Source: Cunninghamella blakesleeana
Lineage: Eukaryota > Mucoromycota > Mucoromycetes > Mucorales > Cunninghamellaceae
NCBI GenBank assembly: GCA_017871115.1
Contig: JAFCIZ010000005.1
Location: 1,178,001 to 1,242,000 of the forward strand
Reading direction: 5' to 3'
DNA: 64,000 bases
Shown: piece by piece, positions 11,770 to 24,628 of the stretch
Layout: each line of letters begins with the position of its first letter
How positions within the stretch are numbered: position 1 is the first letter of the stretch
Translations under genes and position numbers: made by a program
The notes under the pieces: generated by a model
What the model was told of the DNA's origin: nothing
Seen by the model: only the letters and a program-made list of their open reading frames with translations
Databases searched by the model: none

Positions 11770-11936
11770 AGTACGACGTTATAATTATTATTTTTTTTTT
11801 TCTCATCTTCTTTTTTTCCCTTTCTCTTTATATATTTAGTAGTAATAGTTTTTTTATTTTTATTTTTTTTATTTCGATATATTATTTTATGAAATTTTAT
11901 CGCTCATATATACGTACAAACAATCACACACATTTA

Positions 11937-11968
<32 letters not shown>

Positions 11969-12642
11969 CTTTCACTCATATAAAGTAGTAATAATGGTAA
12001 ATACAATTCAATCATGAATTATATTTAGGTTTGCATAAATATTATTAATAAATCTATTTGTTATTTTAAAATTTACTTTTAATTTGTTATCATTACAATA
12101 CTGTGCATGATTGGCTTTGAATTTATATAGTGACGGCAAAAAAAAAAGATTCCAAATACAATGATGATACGACAATTTGGTGCTGATTACCAATTTGAGA
12201 AATATAACTAAAAAAACGATAAATTTCCTAATTTTTTCTCTTACTTAATTTTTTATTTTTCCTACTTTTTTTATTTTTTCTTTCTTTCTCTTCCTTTTTC
12301 ATTTTTTAACCGTACCTTTTTTTTTTTTTTTTCCCTTAAAAAAAAAATAAACCGTTTTATTTTATACTCTATATTTTTTAATATATATATTATTTCTCTC
12401 TCTTTTTTTTTTTTGTTATATTAATTAATTAAAAGGATTTAACATCTTTATTTTTTCATCACTTTATTGGATTGAATGGTAATATAATCTATATAAACTA
12501 TATATGAATATAGAAAATTAATAAAAAAAGGCACACACCTATAAAAAGCAATGATTATATATACATATAAGTACATAATTATTTATATTTATATTTCCTT
12601 TTCTTTCTTTCTCTCTTTCTATTTTTATATTTTAGGAAAAAA
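11770..12642. other. Tandem-gene spacer
   Basis: Lies between the Myb/RING-like gene and the F-box/LRR gene. It is dominated by T-rich and pyrimidine-rich runs, with the pyrimidine tract densest just before 12640, as expected near a transcription start. A 5'UTR intron ending at TTTTAG just before the ATG at 12643 is possible. Nothing else seen. Confidence 0.55.
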
Positions 12643-14213
12643 ATGGAGATACATCGCCATCCTAACCAAAAATCATCACCGTTTACCATTCCAGAAATAG
12701 CTCAGATATTATGCAGTTTTGTCGACCAAAAGGATATGCTTAATGTAGCCCTCAGTTGTCGAGTCTTTTATTATGCCATGATAGGTCGATTATGGCATAC
12801 TATTCAACCACAATCTTATATGATGTTACGTAAAATAAAAAACGCTTTAGATGGGAAAGGGCGACACTGGAAGACACAGCTGGATCCACAATATCATTAT
12901 CTAGTAAAGGAATTCAAGTGCCAATTAAAAGACGATTTTACATCCATCAATAGATCTTATTTATCTTTACCATCCTCCTCCTCATCAACTACGGCAACAA
13001 TTGAAAGGCCATTTTTTGATTCCTTTTTATTTCCAAAATTAAATAAATTTATATTTTCATATGCAGCCGCTCAAGATAATTCCATCGCACCAATATTAAG
13101 AGCAAGCCATCATTTAAGGTATATTGATTTATCACATTGTTATTGTTTATCGACGGAAGCCATTCAACCTTTATTAGATTTACCTACATCAAGATTAGAA
13201 ACTGTGATTCTTTATGGATGTGGAAAAATTGAAAGTTCAGCCTTGATTACTTTAATTGAACAACACCATCAAACTTTAACATGTTTAAAATTAACAGATA
13301 TTACTGATGGAGTATTAAATGCTATACAGAAATGTCATCGATTAAGGGATTTTGGTTTAGAACATTGTTCAGATGATTCACTTACGTATTCGGCTATTAC
13401 AAAATTTACAAATTCTTTAATATCATCTACAACTACTTCAATTAGTTCCTTTCCTTCTTCTTCTTCGTTTTCCTCAGCATTATCAACTACAAATTCATAT
13501 TTATCATCATCTTCCTCATTAATATCTTCATCTTTAGCATACACTTCTTCATCCACAGCATTAACAAAAACAAAAAATACTGCATTAACTTTATCATCAT
13601 CATCTTCATTATCAACTATTAATAATATCAACAATAACAAAAATAATAAAATCCAATTTAATAAATTAAGGTTACGAGATATTCCCAATTTAAAATCTGA
13701 ACATTTAATCGCCATTGCTGTTTCAAGTCATACTAGTTTAATTCATCTTGAAATGAGTGAATGCTCCAAGGTCACCAGTGAAGGATTGATTGAACTCGCC
13801 CGACACTGTCCTAATTTAGAAACTGTCTGCCTAGCTTATCAACCAGGCATGACTAATACCGTCTTACAAAGCTTTGCTCAGCATTGTCAACGATTAAAAC
13901 AATTGGATATTACAGGGAATTATTCTTTAACCGACGCTTGTTTTCTTTATAAACCTATGCATTTGATCTCTTTAAATATCAGTGGTTTAGAAACTCAATT
14001 TTCTCATAATTTAATTTACCAATTGCTATTACAATTACCTCATCTTCATGAATTATGTTTGGGTGTAGCATTTGATTTAAATGAAGCTTTTTCTATTTTG
14101 GATCAAGTCAATCATCATTTTCAAGGAAATAATAATAACCATGACCATGGTCATGCCGAGAATATTATTTATGATCTTAATGTGGAAAAATACCATACTA
14201 TATGTCGTAAATA
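12643..14213 (+). CDS. F-box/leucine-rich-repeat-like protein
   Basis: Candidate substrate receptor of an SCF ubiquitin ligase. One exon of 523 codons. Residues of about 14-60 (IPEIAQILCSFVDQKDMLN, then CRVFYYAMIGRLWHTI) match the fungal F-box-like pattern. LRR units of the cysteine-containing (AMN1/Grr1/FBXL) type follow, for example LRYIDLSHCYCLS, LETVILYGCGKIES, LIHLEMSECSKVTSEG and LKQLDITGNYSLTD. An insertion rich in Ser, Thr and Asn (about 13405-13650) splits the repeat array and is probably disordered. The start is the first ATG and is preceded by AAAAA. The substrate is unknown. Many Mucorales carry large families of such proteins. Confidence 0.8.
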
Positions 14214-16306
14214 AAAATAAAATAGGAACTGTTATATATGTTAAAAAAAATATCATTCATTCATTTTATTTTATTTTGTTATTCACTAAAAAAAGAAAAA
14301 GAAAAAAAATACTTATTTAATACTTATTATCACTACTTTTATATCTATTTATCTATCTATCTACCTATTACCATTCCTTTTTATTTTTATATATATAATA
14401 CTAATATATGAAATTTTATTTTTATTTTTATAATGATACTATCTTAAAATTTATTTTTATTTACATATGCAACAACAACAACAACAACGACTATAATAAT
14501 AATAATAATAATAATAATAAAATACTTTTGTTTATGTACCATTAACATATTTTAGTATATACATTTTTGTTATCTTTTTTTATTTAGTCTGTTTGTGTGT
14601 GCGTGTGTGTGTGTGTGCATAATCAATCAAATCACATCAGTTACAATTTTTTTAGTTTTAGTTTTATCAGAAATGTGTAACTTGGATAACACTTTTAATT
14701 AACCATTTACATATAAATGTTGTTAATCCTGATTACTATTATTCATTTATTTATTTATTTATTTATGCTTTTTTGGTGCATGTGTAACTAAGAATTACAA
14801 TGACAATAAAAACAATAAACATGAGATCATTGTTTAGAAGAAAAGAGCATTATTTTTTAATGAAACGAAATAGAACCAAGTCTTATTCTAATAATGGTCT
14901 GGGATCTATTACTTCAAAATATATTATCTGAAAAATACCTTTGCGTTTGTTTTTATTTTTTAAAAAAATTAACCAACTAGAAATTTTATTTATATTCATA
15001 TTGTGATAAAATAATAATAATAATGACTACGTATATATATATATATATATATAAATAGAAAAATTAATTTGGATAGCGTTTAATCTTTTTCTACTCCCAT
15101 TTTTCTTTCTTTTATATTGTTTTCAAATGAATTATTTCTTTTAACTGAAGATTATTTCTTTTATAATATATATTCCTATTATTATATTATACATACGTGT
15201 TTGTATGATATAATATAATAAATTAACCTACGCATATATATATATATATATATATTGTATTCTATTGTATTAATATAGAAATATATTTACTTGGTTTGAA
15301 AAATAGATACCAAGGTCTAAAAAGTATTATCTATTTTTTTGTTAGTTGTAGTTATTTTCTGTATTTCCCTGGTAGCCCTTTAATATTCCTGGCTATCTTT
15401 TATTACTCGTGACTATAACCTTTTATTAATGCTTTGTCCGTTTATTTTTCGTAATACTAATGATGATAAGTGAATTAATATAAAATAATTATGTATTAGC
15501 TTGTATTAATTGTGAATCAATGCTTTTATCAGATATGTATCAGCTTATGTTAGGTATAAATGGACTTGTAATAAATATGTAATACTTTGAATTAGATGTG
15601 GATAAGCTTATAATAGATGCAGGCCGCTTTGAATTTGAAAATACGATATTCTTATATTATTTGTAGAAGTAGTAGTAGTGGTGGTGGTGGTCTTTTATTG
15701 TATATAAACAATCCTAATTTTTCAAGTTGATTTAGCTTTTATTATTTATAGTAGCGATGATATTTTATGATCTATGATAATTATAATATACCTTTTTTTT
15801 TTATTTTTTATTTTTTATTTTTTATTTTTTTTTTCTTTTGGCTTTAAAAATATTGTTATTGTTTGATTGACTAAATTCATGCTTTTTTAAAAAAGAAATA
15901 TGAATAAATTGGTTAAATAATTGATGTAATTATTATTAAAAAAGTAATAATATCAAAAAGTAAAATGCAGTAATAGATTCCCAATAACATACATAAAAAA
16001 ATGAAGGGTTATGTGGAATTAAAATTGGGTCAACATAGACACTTATCATTTTTTTTTATCTCAAAAAAAAAAAAAAAAAAAAATCACAGATTCATGCAAC
16101 ATAAAAACAAACATAAAATCATGCAACTTTTTTTTAGTAGTCACTAAAAAAGTAATGATTTATACATGTGCAGAATAATAACGAATAATAAAAATGATTA
16201 TTATAGCAAAGAAATAAAAAAGATAAGCAGATGTATATGAAATATTTTTTTTATCAATTAACTATTTTAATACAAATACTATATAAATGGGCCAAACTTC
16301 CCGTTT
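14214..16306. other. Convergent intergenic region with microsatellites
   Basis: About 2.1 kb between the F-box/LRR gene (+) and UVRAG (-). It holds (CAA)n and (AAT)n near 14468-14520, a (TG)n tract near 14590-14617, several (AT)n runs, and a block at 15340-15660 that looks like a degenerate tandem repeat of about 21 nt. No gene is visible. Confidence 0.6.
15340..15660 (+). repeat. Possible degenerate tandem repeat, about 21-nt period
   Basis: Split by eye, consecutive pieces start with TT and often end in AGC or similar: TTGTATTAATTGTGAATCAA, TTTTATCAGATATGTATCAG, TTATGTTAGGTATAAATGGA, TTGTAATAAATATGTAATAC, TTTGAATTAGATGTGGATAA, TTATAATAGATGCAGGCCGC. About 12-14 poorly conserved units seem present. 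The sequence is less simple than its surroundings. The call is by eye and unconfirmed. Confidence 0.35.
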
Positions 16307-18763
16307 TTATGATTTTGAAATGGGTTTCTTTTGACAACTTGAAGTAGTAACTGTATCCAAATAAGCAGGGACAGAGATAACCGAAGAAGAAAGATGAACA
16401 CCGGTGTAAGGGTATCCATTACCGGGAGAAACGCCAAATTTAGGTGATATTGATACTGATTGTGTAGATATTGTTGGTGAAGGTGTTGGTCCAGTTGGTA
16501 TAAAAATGGTTGGTTGAAGTGTTAAATGATTTTCACCATGTTCTTCTTCTTCTTCATCATCATTCTTTAAATGATCATATCCACTACTACTACTATATTT
16601 CTTATCGTTTTGTTGAAGATAGTGGTGATAATTATTACTATTATCTTTATTTTTTTTATTATTAGCCAGTGATGACGATGAATTCATTTTTTTTATCGTT
16701 GAGGTTAAATCAATAGAACGTGATGGCTGTATCCTAGTTGCTGTACCTTCAAAAATATCCTTACCTTGAGCATAGGATGAGATAGATAATACTGAAAGCG
16801 ATGTAGGTCCTGATGTAACTGATGTAGTTAATACTGCTTGTATAAAGTAATGTATATTAGGTAGTGTATGTCTTAAATCCATTACAATTAATCCATACGC
16901 ATTCATCATCTAATAATAAAAAATTTTAATTACTTTTTATATACAGATGTTATTTAGATTAGCATTTACTAAATTACCTGTTCAATATTTTTATTCAATA
17001 AAAATACGCCAAATTCAAACCTGTATTTATCAACACCTTTACCATATAGAGGAAATCTATATAAATAAATATACAAATATGTATGCATAATTGTTTTTTT
17101 AGTCTTTTTTTTTAGATTATATATGTATATTTATATATTTGCTTGTATAAAAAAATAAATATAGTCTTACACTCGTGAGCCATTAATTAATGAAACAGGA
17201 TCATGAATTAAAGATCTAGAACCCATCGGATCAATAGGATACCTTAATGGAATATCTAAATAAAAAGCCATCATGTTTACCAAATGAGCAGTAAATCCTA
17301 AAGCAGTAGCTATTGATTCTTCGTTACAACCAGTATAGACAGAATTAGGGAGATAAATACTACGGATTCGGAACTGTTGAAAATCATCAAAAGACTGTTT
17401 TTTTACATAATCAATTCAACAAAAATAGATATACAATACGTATATATAACTTTTTGCTTAACTATCCTTTTTATGATTGTATATATTTTTTTTTTGATAA
17501 ACTATTTTTTTGGGACTATTTACCTGTTCTATAGGGTATATAGAGAATAAATCTGCAATAAGTTCCTTTTTTCGTTGATTTAATTTGGTGAAAATATCAT
17601 GGTGCATCTTTACATTATTTTCCAATTGTACTTCATTACTTTCCAAATCTTCCTTTTCCCTGTGAAATCGTTCCTGAGATCGCTTTAATTCTAATCTACG
17701 TCGTTCAAGAGTATTTTTAAAATCTTCTATCTTTCGATTTCCTAAAAGTAAACAAGATGATATTAATAATGATAATAATATAGTTATAGATTAGTTTATA
17801 TTAAGGTTTATGAAAAAAATAAGTCGTATATTTTATATAACTATTTACCAATTTTTATATTTTGTCGTTGTTCCTGAATCTCATTTTCGAGTTCTTTTAA
17901 TCGCGTTTCTTTTTGAGAATGAAGTCGTAGCTATTTTTAATGTTAATAACAATAATAAAGTACAATAAATAACAAATAAATGATGTAGTATTAATAGTTT
18001 TACATTTCATATATAGTATATGATATGCTTTTATTTTATTTTATCCACTTACCAATCTAAACTTTTCCTTTTCTTGTTCTAGTAGATCATTGATATTTTG
18101 TTGAACTTCATCGGCTGCTTTTTTTGCATCAAATATACAATCTTTAAGAGTGTTTAATCTATTTACAAATATATAATAATAATAATAATAAAATTGATAA
18201 TAATGAGTAAAGATCATTCACTAACAAAAAAAATATCAAATAATTAAAATTACTTACTTCATTATATGGTGATACGTATATGATCTTTTGATCTAAAAAT
18301 ATAGTTGAAGATAAAAAATAAGAAAAAAAGAAAAATTTGGAGTCATCTTAGTTTAATGCAATGTATATTATTTAATTCTATGCTTAATGGATATTACCCT
18401 TGGTGATTGAATAGAATGTAAACTAGCATTGTCAATATCTAAATTTGAATCTAAATAAATTGGTCGTTTTGATTGTCCTAAAGCTATTGACTGAAAAAAT
18501 AAATATATAATAAAATGAAATACGATTAATAATTGTAAGAAACAAAGTAATAATATACATTTTTTATCAAATAAAAATAAAATTAAAATAATAATAGAAA
18601 CTTACTGCAATATCAGGCGAAGTATAATATCCATTGTCAAGTTTAAATAATAATGCATTATTTGGCCAACTATAAGCATGCTTTAACTACGATTTTTTTT
18701 TAAAAAAAAATAATGATAACAATAATTACAATACATGTGTAAATAAAAAATTTATGGCATATT

Positions 18764-18801
<38 letters not shown>

Positions 18802-19440
18802 GATGGCATTTTTTAAATGCTAAATGTATTACCGATTTTCCAACATAGACCAATTCATTCATATCCACAACCCATTCAACAATTAAAGAATAAGAGTGAT
18901 TATTATTATTATCCGAGGATGATTTTTCATGGTGTGTAGTAGTAGAATTTAAATGAGACGTCTGTATACGCGTAGGGTCCATTTGTTTTGATAAAGAAGC
19001 TGATTCAGGAATAGAGTGTCTTGCCCAGATTTTTGCAATAACAACCGTTTGAACACCATCATACCAATCAATCATACTCATATCAGTGCGAAATAAAGGA
19101 TTTGTAGAGTTTGGGATTATTTCGCTGGTATATAAAGGACGTTCCAACATATTATTTACATTTATATTAGTGAATGTGGTATCTTTTATTTTTTTAGTCT
19201 GATATGTATCGCGATGAATGTTGTTGTTGAAGTTGTTGTCGCCATTTTCAGTATCAATGCTTTCATTATGACCATCATTATTATCCTTTTGGTCACTGTT
19301 TGTGTCATGTATATCGTTAGAATTAGAATGTGGTAATACTGGTAAAGATAGAGTTAAATAAGTATCTAAAAGTTCCTTTTCATGTTTTGGTGGAGAGTCA
19401 TCATCAATAGTAGATACACTATAACTATCATTCATGTTGA

Positions 19441-19480
<40 letters not shown>

Positions 19481-20147
19481 GTTATTTGATGATGCATTAA
19501 ATATAGTTGATGCTTTATTTTCCAACCTTTTTGAGCTATTTTTATATGCACTTTTTGTTAAAGAAGAATCTGCCACAGAACTATTACATGACTGCATAGA
19601 ACTTGTACTATCTGACCTTTGCATCGCATGAGATTGACTATTACTGTTGGTATCTTTCAATTGTAAATTATGATGAGTATCAAGTTTATGTATATGTGAA
19701 GGTGTCGTTGTAGTCATTGGGTTACTAAAAGCATTGTCTATATTCCCATTGTTATATTGATTTTGTTTTGAAAAAGAATTACTAAACCGTTTTGTGATAG
19801 AAGCTGTATTATTACTATTACTATTGTTATTGTTATTATCAGCTGAAGTGAATGTAATATTATTATTTGTTGGTGGTGTTATTATTGTCGTTGATGTTGA
19901 AGGAGAAGGTGAATTACTAGTATCAGTATGAGAAGATAGATTGGGAACTTCGGTTATTTCTTGTATATTACTATTACTATCCCATCCAATATTTCGACCT
20001 ACAATGGCTTTGATGTGCCGTATTCGACACTATAAAAAAATATACAAAAGAAAAAAAAAGATTTATATAAAAACTAGTAATAATAGAAGAACAGTGTATA
20101 ATATATGAAATATAAATATATGTGTATACCTGATTGCCACCATGCAT
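16307..20147 (-). CDS. UVRAG/Vps38-like subunit of class III PI3-kinase complex II
   Basis: Endosomal subunit working with Vps34, Vps15 and Atg6/Beclin in vacuolar sorting and autophagy. Eleven exons (20147-20130, 20029-18833, 18686-18606, 18490-18398, 18292-18258, 18158-18053, 17930-17849, 17741-17524, 17394-17171, 17056-16978, 16909-16307) sum to 911 residues in frame. The start is MHGGNQ joined to CRIRHIKAIVGRNIG. The C2-like region has YTSEIIPNSTNPLFR, VVIAKIWA and YSLIVEWVVDMNELVYVG, then FKLDNGYYTSPD, which parallels UVRAG closely. A coiled coil follows (exons 6-8). The conserved C-terminal domain has TGCNEESIATALGFTAHLV, PLYGKGVDKYRFEFG and LDLRHTLPN-like residues. A Ser/Asn-rich insertion of roughly 230 residues lies inside the C2 part of exon 2. 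The tail is low-complexity. Confidence 0.88.
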
Positions 20148-20559
20148 GTATTAAATAATATAAATCAGTAGAAAGTAGAAAATAAATAAATTAAAGTGTG
20201 GTAAAAAAATGTATATGTATAAATACTAAAAAAAAAAGGAAAAAGGAAAAAGGAAGAGAAAAAAATTCGCGGTTTAAATTTTTTTTCGCTTTAAACTACA
20301 ATATAGGTTTTTCTCTACTATCATCAAAATATAAAACCTATCAACTAAATAAGCTTAATAATAATACTTTTAATAAAACATATATTTTCAAAGTAAAAAA
20401 GAAACGCATCTATTTCAAAACACTAATTGTTTCTAAGCATAATACCGACATGAATTTTGAAACTCATAAAACACAAGTTTACTAAAGGAATAACATTATA
20501 TATATATAATATTGAAAAATTTAGAAAATATAAGTATTCTTTCATTTTCATTTGTTTTG

Positions 20560-20626
<67 letters not shown>

Positions 20627-21010
20627 GAACAAAATAGTAATGAGTGTATCAATAGTACATTTTCAACTCTGGGAACGGATGTCTTACGTAGAAAAGCATG
20701 CTGCTAAACTGTTCACCAAATATATCTGTTGATCAAACCCAAAAAAAAAAAAATCACAGCTAGATTTAGTGTAGACCACATTAATTTCTATCCAAAAAAA
20801 ATCCCTTGGTTCGGATCATATATTTATATATTCCAATAATTTTATTTTATTAATATAAAAAATAAAATAAAATTATAGTAAATAAAGTCAAATTAATAAT
20901 GAATGTTAACATAATTCAAATTAAATTTATTAAAAAAAAAAATGGATAAAGCCTATAATGAATATGATGGAAAATATACTATATATAAAAATACATACTA
21001 AAAAAAATGT
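20148..21010. other. UVRAG upstream region with long poly-A tract
   Basis: Holds the UVRAG promoter and the 3' flank of the Zn2Cys6 gene (both minus strand). A perfect A66 tract runs from 20560 to 20625. GAAAAAGG purine repeats lie near 20236-20260. No coding signal. Confidence 0.6.
20560..20625 (+). repeat. A66 homopolymer
   Basis: Sixty-six uninterrupted A on the plus strand, the longest homopolymer in the window. It could be a nucleosome-excluding tract about 0.4 kb upstream of UVRAG, or the tail of an old retro-inserted transcript. No target-site duplication is obvious. Confidence 0.9.
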
Positions 21011-23106
21011 TTATATAAATGAAATGCCTTGGTTTCGTTGATTCCATTCACTCCATTCAGACCAATCCATGGATGAAGGAATACCAAAGAAAGGATTATT
21101 TGGGTTATTACGAAACACAGTGTTAGGATCTTGATCACTACCTTCAAGTGTAGTTACGGGTATAGGTGACATTAATTGAAGGAAAGAAGGAGGAGACGAA
21201 GACGTTGCTGATATTGGTGACTGTGAAGTATTATTATTATTATATAATGTAAAACCGGATGAAGATGATGCTTTAGTTTGTTGATGATCAAATAATGGTA
21301 AATGTGACGTGGGTGTAGATGCTTGGTTATTATTAACAGTTGTAGTAGTAGTAGCAGGTTGATTTAAAATGGATTCAGATTTATATTGTTGCTGTTGTTG
21401 TTGTGATAAAGTAGAATCTGTTGATGGTGTTTGATTCATTCTTGTAAGTCCATTTACATCTTGTAAAGAAAAATCCATTTGACTTTGGCTATCTGAAATA
21501 TTAAATCCGAATTGCCTTAAACTAAATGCTTCTGTTACCGTAGTTGGTGAAGTTGATGAAGATACAACTATAGATAAATAAATAAATAAATGAATAGGTA
21601 AATATGTTAATATATTTTTTAAAATCAATTTATATATTTTATTTATTCAATATATTTTTTTATTTAATTTATTTTTAAAATATATATATATAATTATGGA
21701 TTACCTGGTATATCAGTCAATGAGGCCATTTCTAATGATGAATTGAATAATAATGATGCAGTAAAGTTATTTGGTATGGAGGATGATGAATTCATACTTT
21801 GAGAATAAGGTACAGATTCTTGATCATTTTTTATTTGATCAAATGAACTTTCCTTTGATAACCCATTTCTGATGTCTGATATAGTTGAAGATATACTACT
21901 ACTATTATTATTATTATTGTTGTTGTTGTTGTTGATGAAAATATTATTTATGGATGATTCAGGTTGTTGTTCTTCCGTAGCCATTGTGTTATTTAAATTA
22001 ATATCATTGTTTTCCATTAATACTTGCAAGAGTGAATGTAACTTTTCAGCATTATGAGACATTTGTTTTAATTTGTTGATCAATGCAAGACCTGTTGCCA
22101 AATCTATTTTTGCTGATGATGCCAATTTCGTATCAGGGTTTTTGGTATTGTACATATGGATTAGACAACATTGTAATACTGGATATAAACTAAAACTGTA
22201 AGGAAACATTAAAAAGTCACGAGGTTCCATTTGAGAAGCAATATTAATTCCTCTACTTGCTGCACTACTTCCAATTCTGAAAGAAGAATAAGTCGGTTTA
22301 GCTTTAGATTTTCCAGTACCAGTACGTTCAATAAATGGCCTATGTAAGAGCACCAACAATCCATAGTAACATATAAGAGTTGTTGCTAAAAAAAAAATTG
22401 AAATAATAAAATAAATATACGATTTTATAAATCAATTGTCTGAATACTTTTTTTCATTTTTCCCACTTTTCCTACTTAATTTTTCATATCTTATTTTTCT
22501 TTTTTGTTGTATTTACCTATCACAGGGGCTAAATAACCAGTATTTTCATCAAAATCATCAAATTTTGTTTTTTGTAAAGCTTTTGGGAATCCAAATCTCC
22601 ATTCTGTTAATTCATGATCCAATCTTGTAACAATAGCATCACTTCCATGTTCATGGCTAAGTCGTTGAGCTTTAGGTGTATATAGACCTTGTAAAATGCG
22701 TCCAAGAATTTCTGATAATTTAATCAATTGAATAAAAAGTTGATATATTTCCACTGTTTCAGAAGCGTCATCTGGTTTATGAGTAGCTGAAGGAAATCGT
22801 GGTCCATCAATTTCTTCTTCATTATCATCTGGTTCATCCATAACTTCTTTCCAAGTAGCTGATGAATCAGGGTAACGTACGTCAATATCTTCATCACGGA
22901 TACTAATAGGTCTACCAAGAGAAGCAGAATGAAAACGATCTGTAACATATAGTGCCCACCATACTCTTCGCCTTGTTTCTTTTTCACTTTCAGGAATATC
23001 CCACTCAGCACAATCACGATATAAACCAAGACCTTGAGCCTAAAATAAATTAAAAAGAATTATATTATATTTGATTAGTCATCTTTAATTTCAATTATGT
23101 ATAATT

Positions 23107-23146
<40 letters not shown>

Positions 23147-24628
23147 ATTTGTGCCTTTTTTTTTTTTACCAATCGCACGGCCTATATAGAAAAAGTTAAA
23201 GAAAAATAAATAAATAGTTATAAAATTAATTGTAAATGAATATCGTCATATTAAACTTTTATTTTTATTATATAAGAGTGGAAAAGTCTCCAAACTTACC
23301 AACCCGCCTAATAACCAGCAAGCAGAAGATTTTGAATCCAAATTACCGCTATGATTATGTATTAAAATAATAGACTGGACTTTTGAAAGAGTTGCCAAAG
23401 TTGAAGATTCTGTAATAAATGCTTGCGATTGCTCAAAAAACCGATCTGACCAGCCTTTTGGAACATCCCATACCATATCGGGAGGTTGAAATTGATTTTG
23501 ATTACGATAACGAGATTCACATTCTACAAATCTAGCTGCTGCACCAAACATAGCATTTAAAAGATCAGGTGTTGGGTATGAATCACATCGATCACGATAT
23601 TGTTTTAAAAAGGTAGTTTTGTTGACAACTGGAAGTAATGGATGAACATTTGCAAAATAGCTATATAAATAATATCAATAGTAATAAAATATCACCATTT
23701 AGTGGAGAGTACATACGAATATATATACATTATAAATGATTAATTGTCTTACATTTTTAATAATCTATCAGCAGTAAAACTATCCACGCCCGATACAGAA
23801 TAAATCCAATGATGTATATCTTTTCTTGGAAACATGGTTTGTATTTTAGGTACGTGAATAGATTCTGGTATTGCATCAGCATTTGTTTGTGTCGTTCCAT
23901 TTTCATCATCAATCAATACTACTTGTTTTCCAAATTTTTGAAGTCGCTGCCCTTTCCAAAATTTCTCTGACCCATCTAATTGAATTTTATTTGAAAAAAA
24001 TTGAAAACTTGATAAATCGCCCAAATATAATACACTATCTGACTTTGCACTTTTTATTTTTTTATGTACTGGTAAAGTTGAATCTAATTTGTGATGATTT
24101 AAACGCTGTACTGAAGCTGTTGCTGTTGATGCTGTTGGTGTTGCTGACGTAGTAGAGGTGGTTGCACTTTTTGGAGTTTGTATTGATGTCAAGGCTGTTT
24201 CAATTTGTCGTATACGTTTTTCGAGTGCATCAATATATCCTTTTGGTGGTCCACGCTTTTTTGTACTTTATATATACAAATAAAGAATAAATATTATTAG
24301 ATAAATGTTTTACAAAAAAGGTGTTCTTAAAAGTAATAAAATATATTTCTACCAATATTTCTATTTTTATTTTTATTTATTACCCATCATTAAATTCACA
24401 AGTCATACCATAAGAAGCACAGTTTGTACATGTTTGACCAGGAGAAGAATAACATTTCACTTTTTTTCTTCGACAAAAATCACTATTTTATATATAAAAT
24501 CGCAGAGAGTAAAAATTAATATTTTGGATAATACAAAAAATAATATTAAAAATAAGGTAAAAAAAATTATTTACGTACCAAGCTCTTGTTATTCTAAGTC
24601 TTTTTTTATCATTAGCTGCTTCAGACAT
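21011..24628 (-). CDS. Zn2Cys6 fungal transcription factor with fungal_trans domain
   Basis: Nuclear DNA-binding regulator. Eight exons (24628-24579, 24482-24384, 24265-23753, 23660-23300, 23181-23170, 23039-22517, 22385-21705, 21567-21011) give 931 residues in frame. The binuclear zinc cluster spans exons 1-2: ACDFCRRKKVKC, CTNCASYGMTC, followed by KKRGPPKGYIDALEKRI, a linker and dimerisation segment. The middle-homology domain includes LLGGL|AVRL|AQGLGLYRD, where bars mark introns around a 12-nt exon, and then RRRVWWALYVTDRFHSASLGRP, a typical fungal_trans signature. The C-terminal third is Asn-, Ser- and Gln-rich, a plausible activation region. Target genes and inducer are unknown. The KRGPPKGY linker resembles many Mucorales zinc-cluster proteins, so I give no symbol. 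Confidence 0.9.

Noticed and set aside
13335..13715. Open frame of 126 codons antisense to the F-box/LRR gene
   Set aside because: It is the shadow of the Ser/Asn-rich insertion; the product is mere Glu/Asp/Leu/Val low complexity.
19434..19631. Leucine-rich frame antisense to UVRAG
   Set aside because: Poly-Leu comes from the complement of the Asn codon run (ATT/TTA).
20198..20732. Overlapping Lys-rich and Phe-rich frames around the A66 tract
   Set aside because: Homopolymer translation on both strands, no conserved segment.
20795..20825. GGTTCGGATC word resembling a tRNA T-arm
   Set aside because: No matching acceptor stem, D-arm or anticodon arm within 100 bp.
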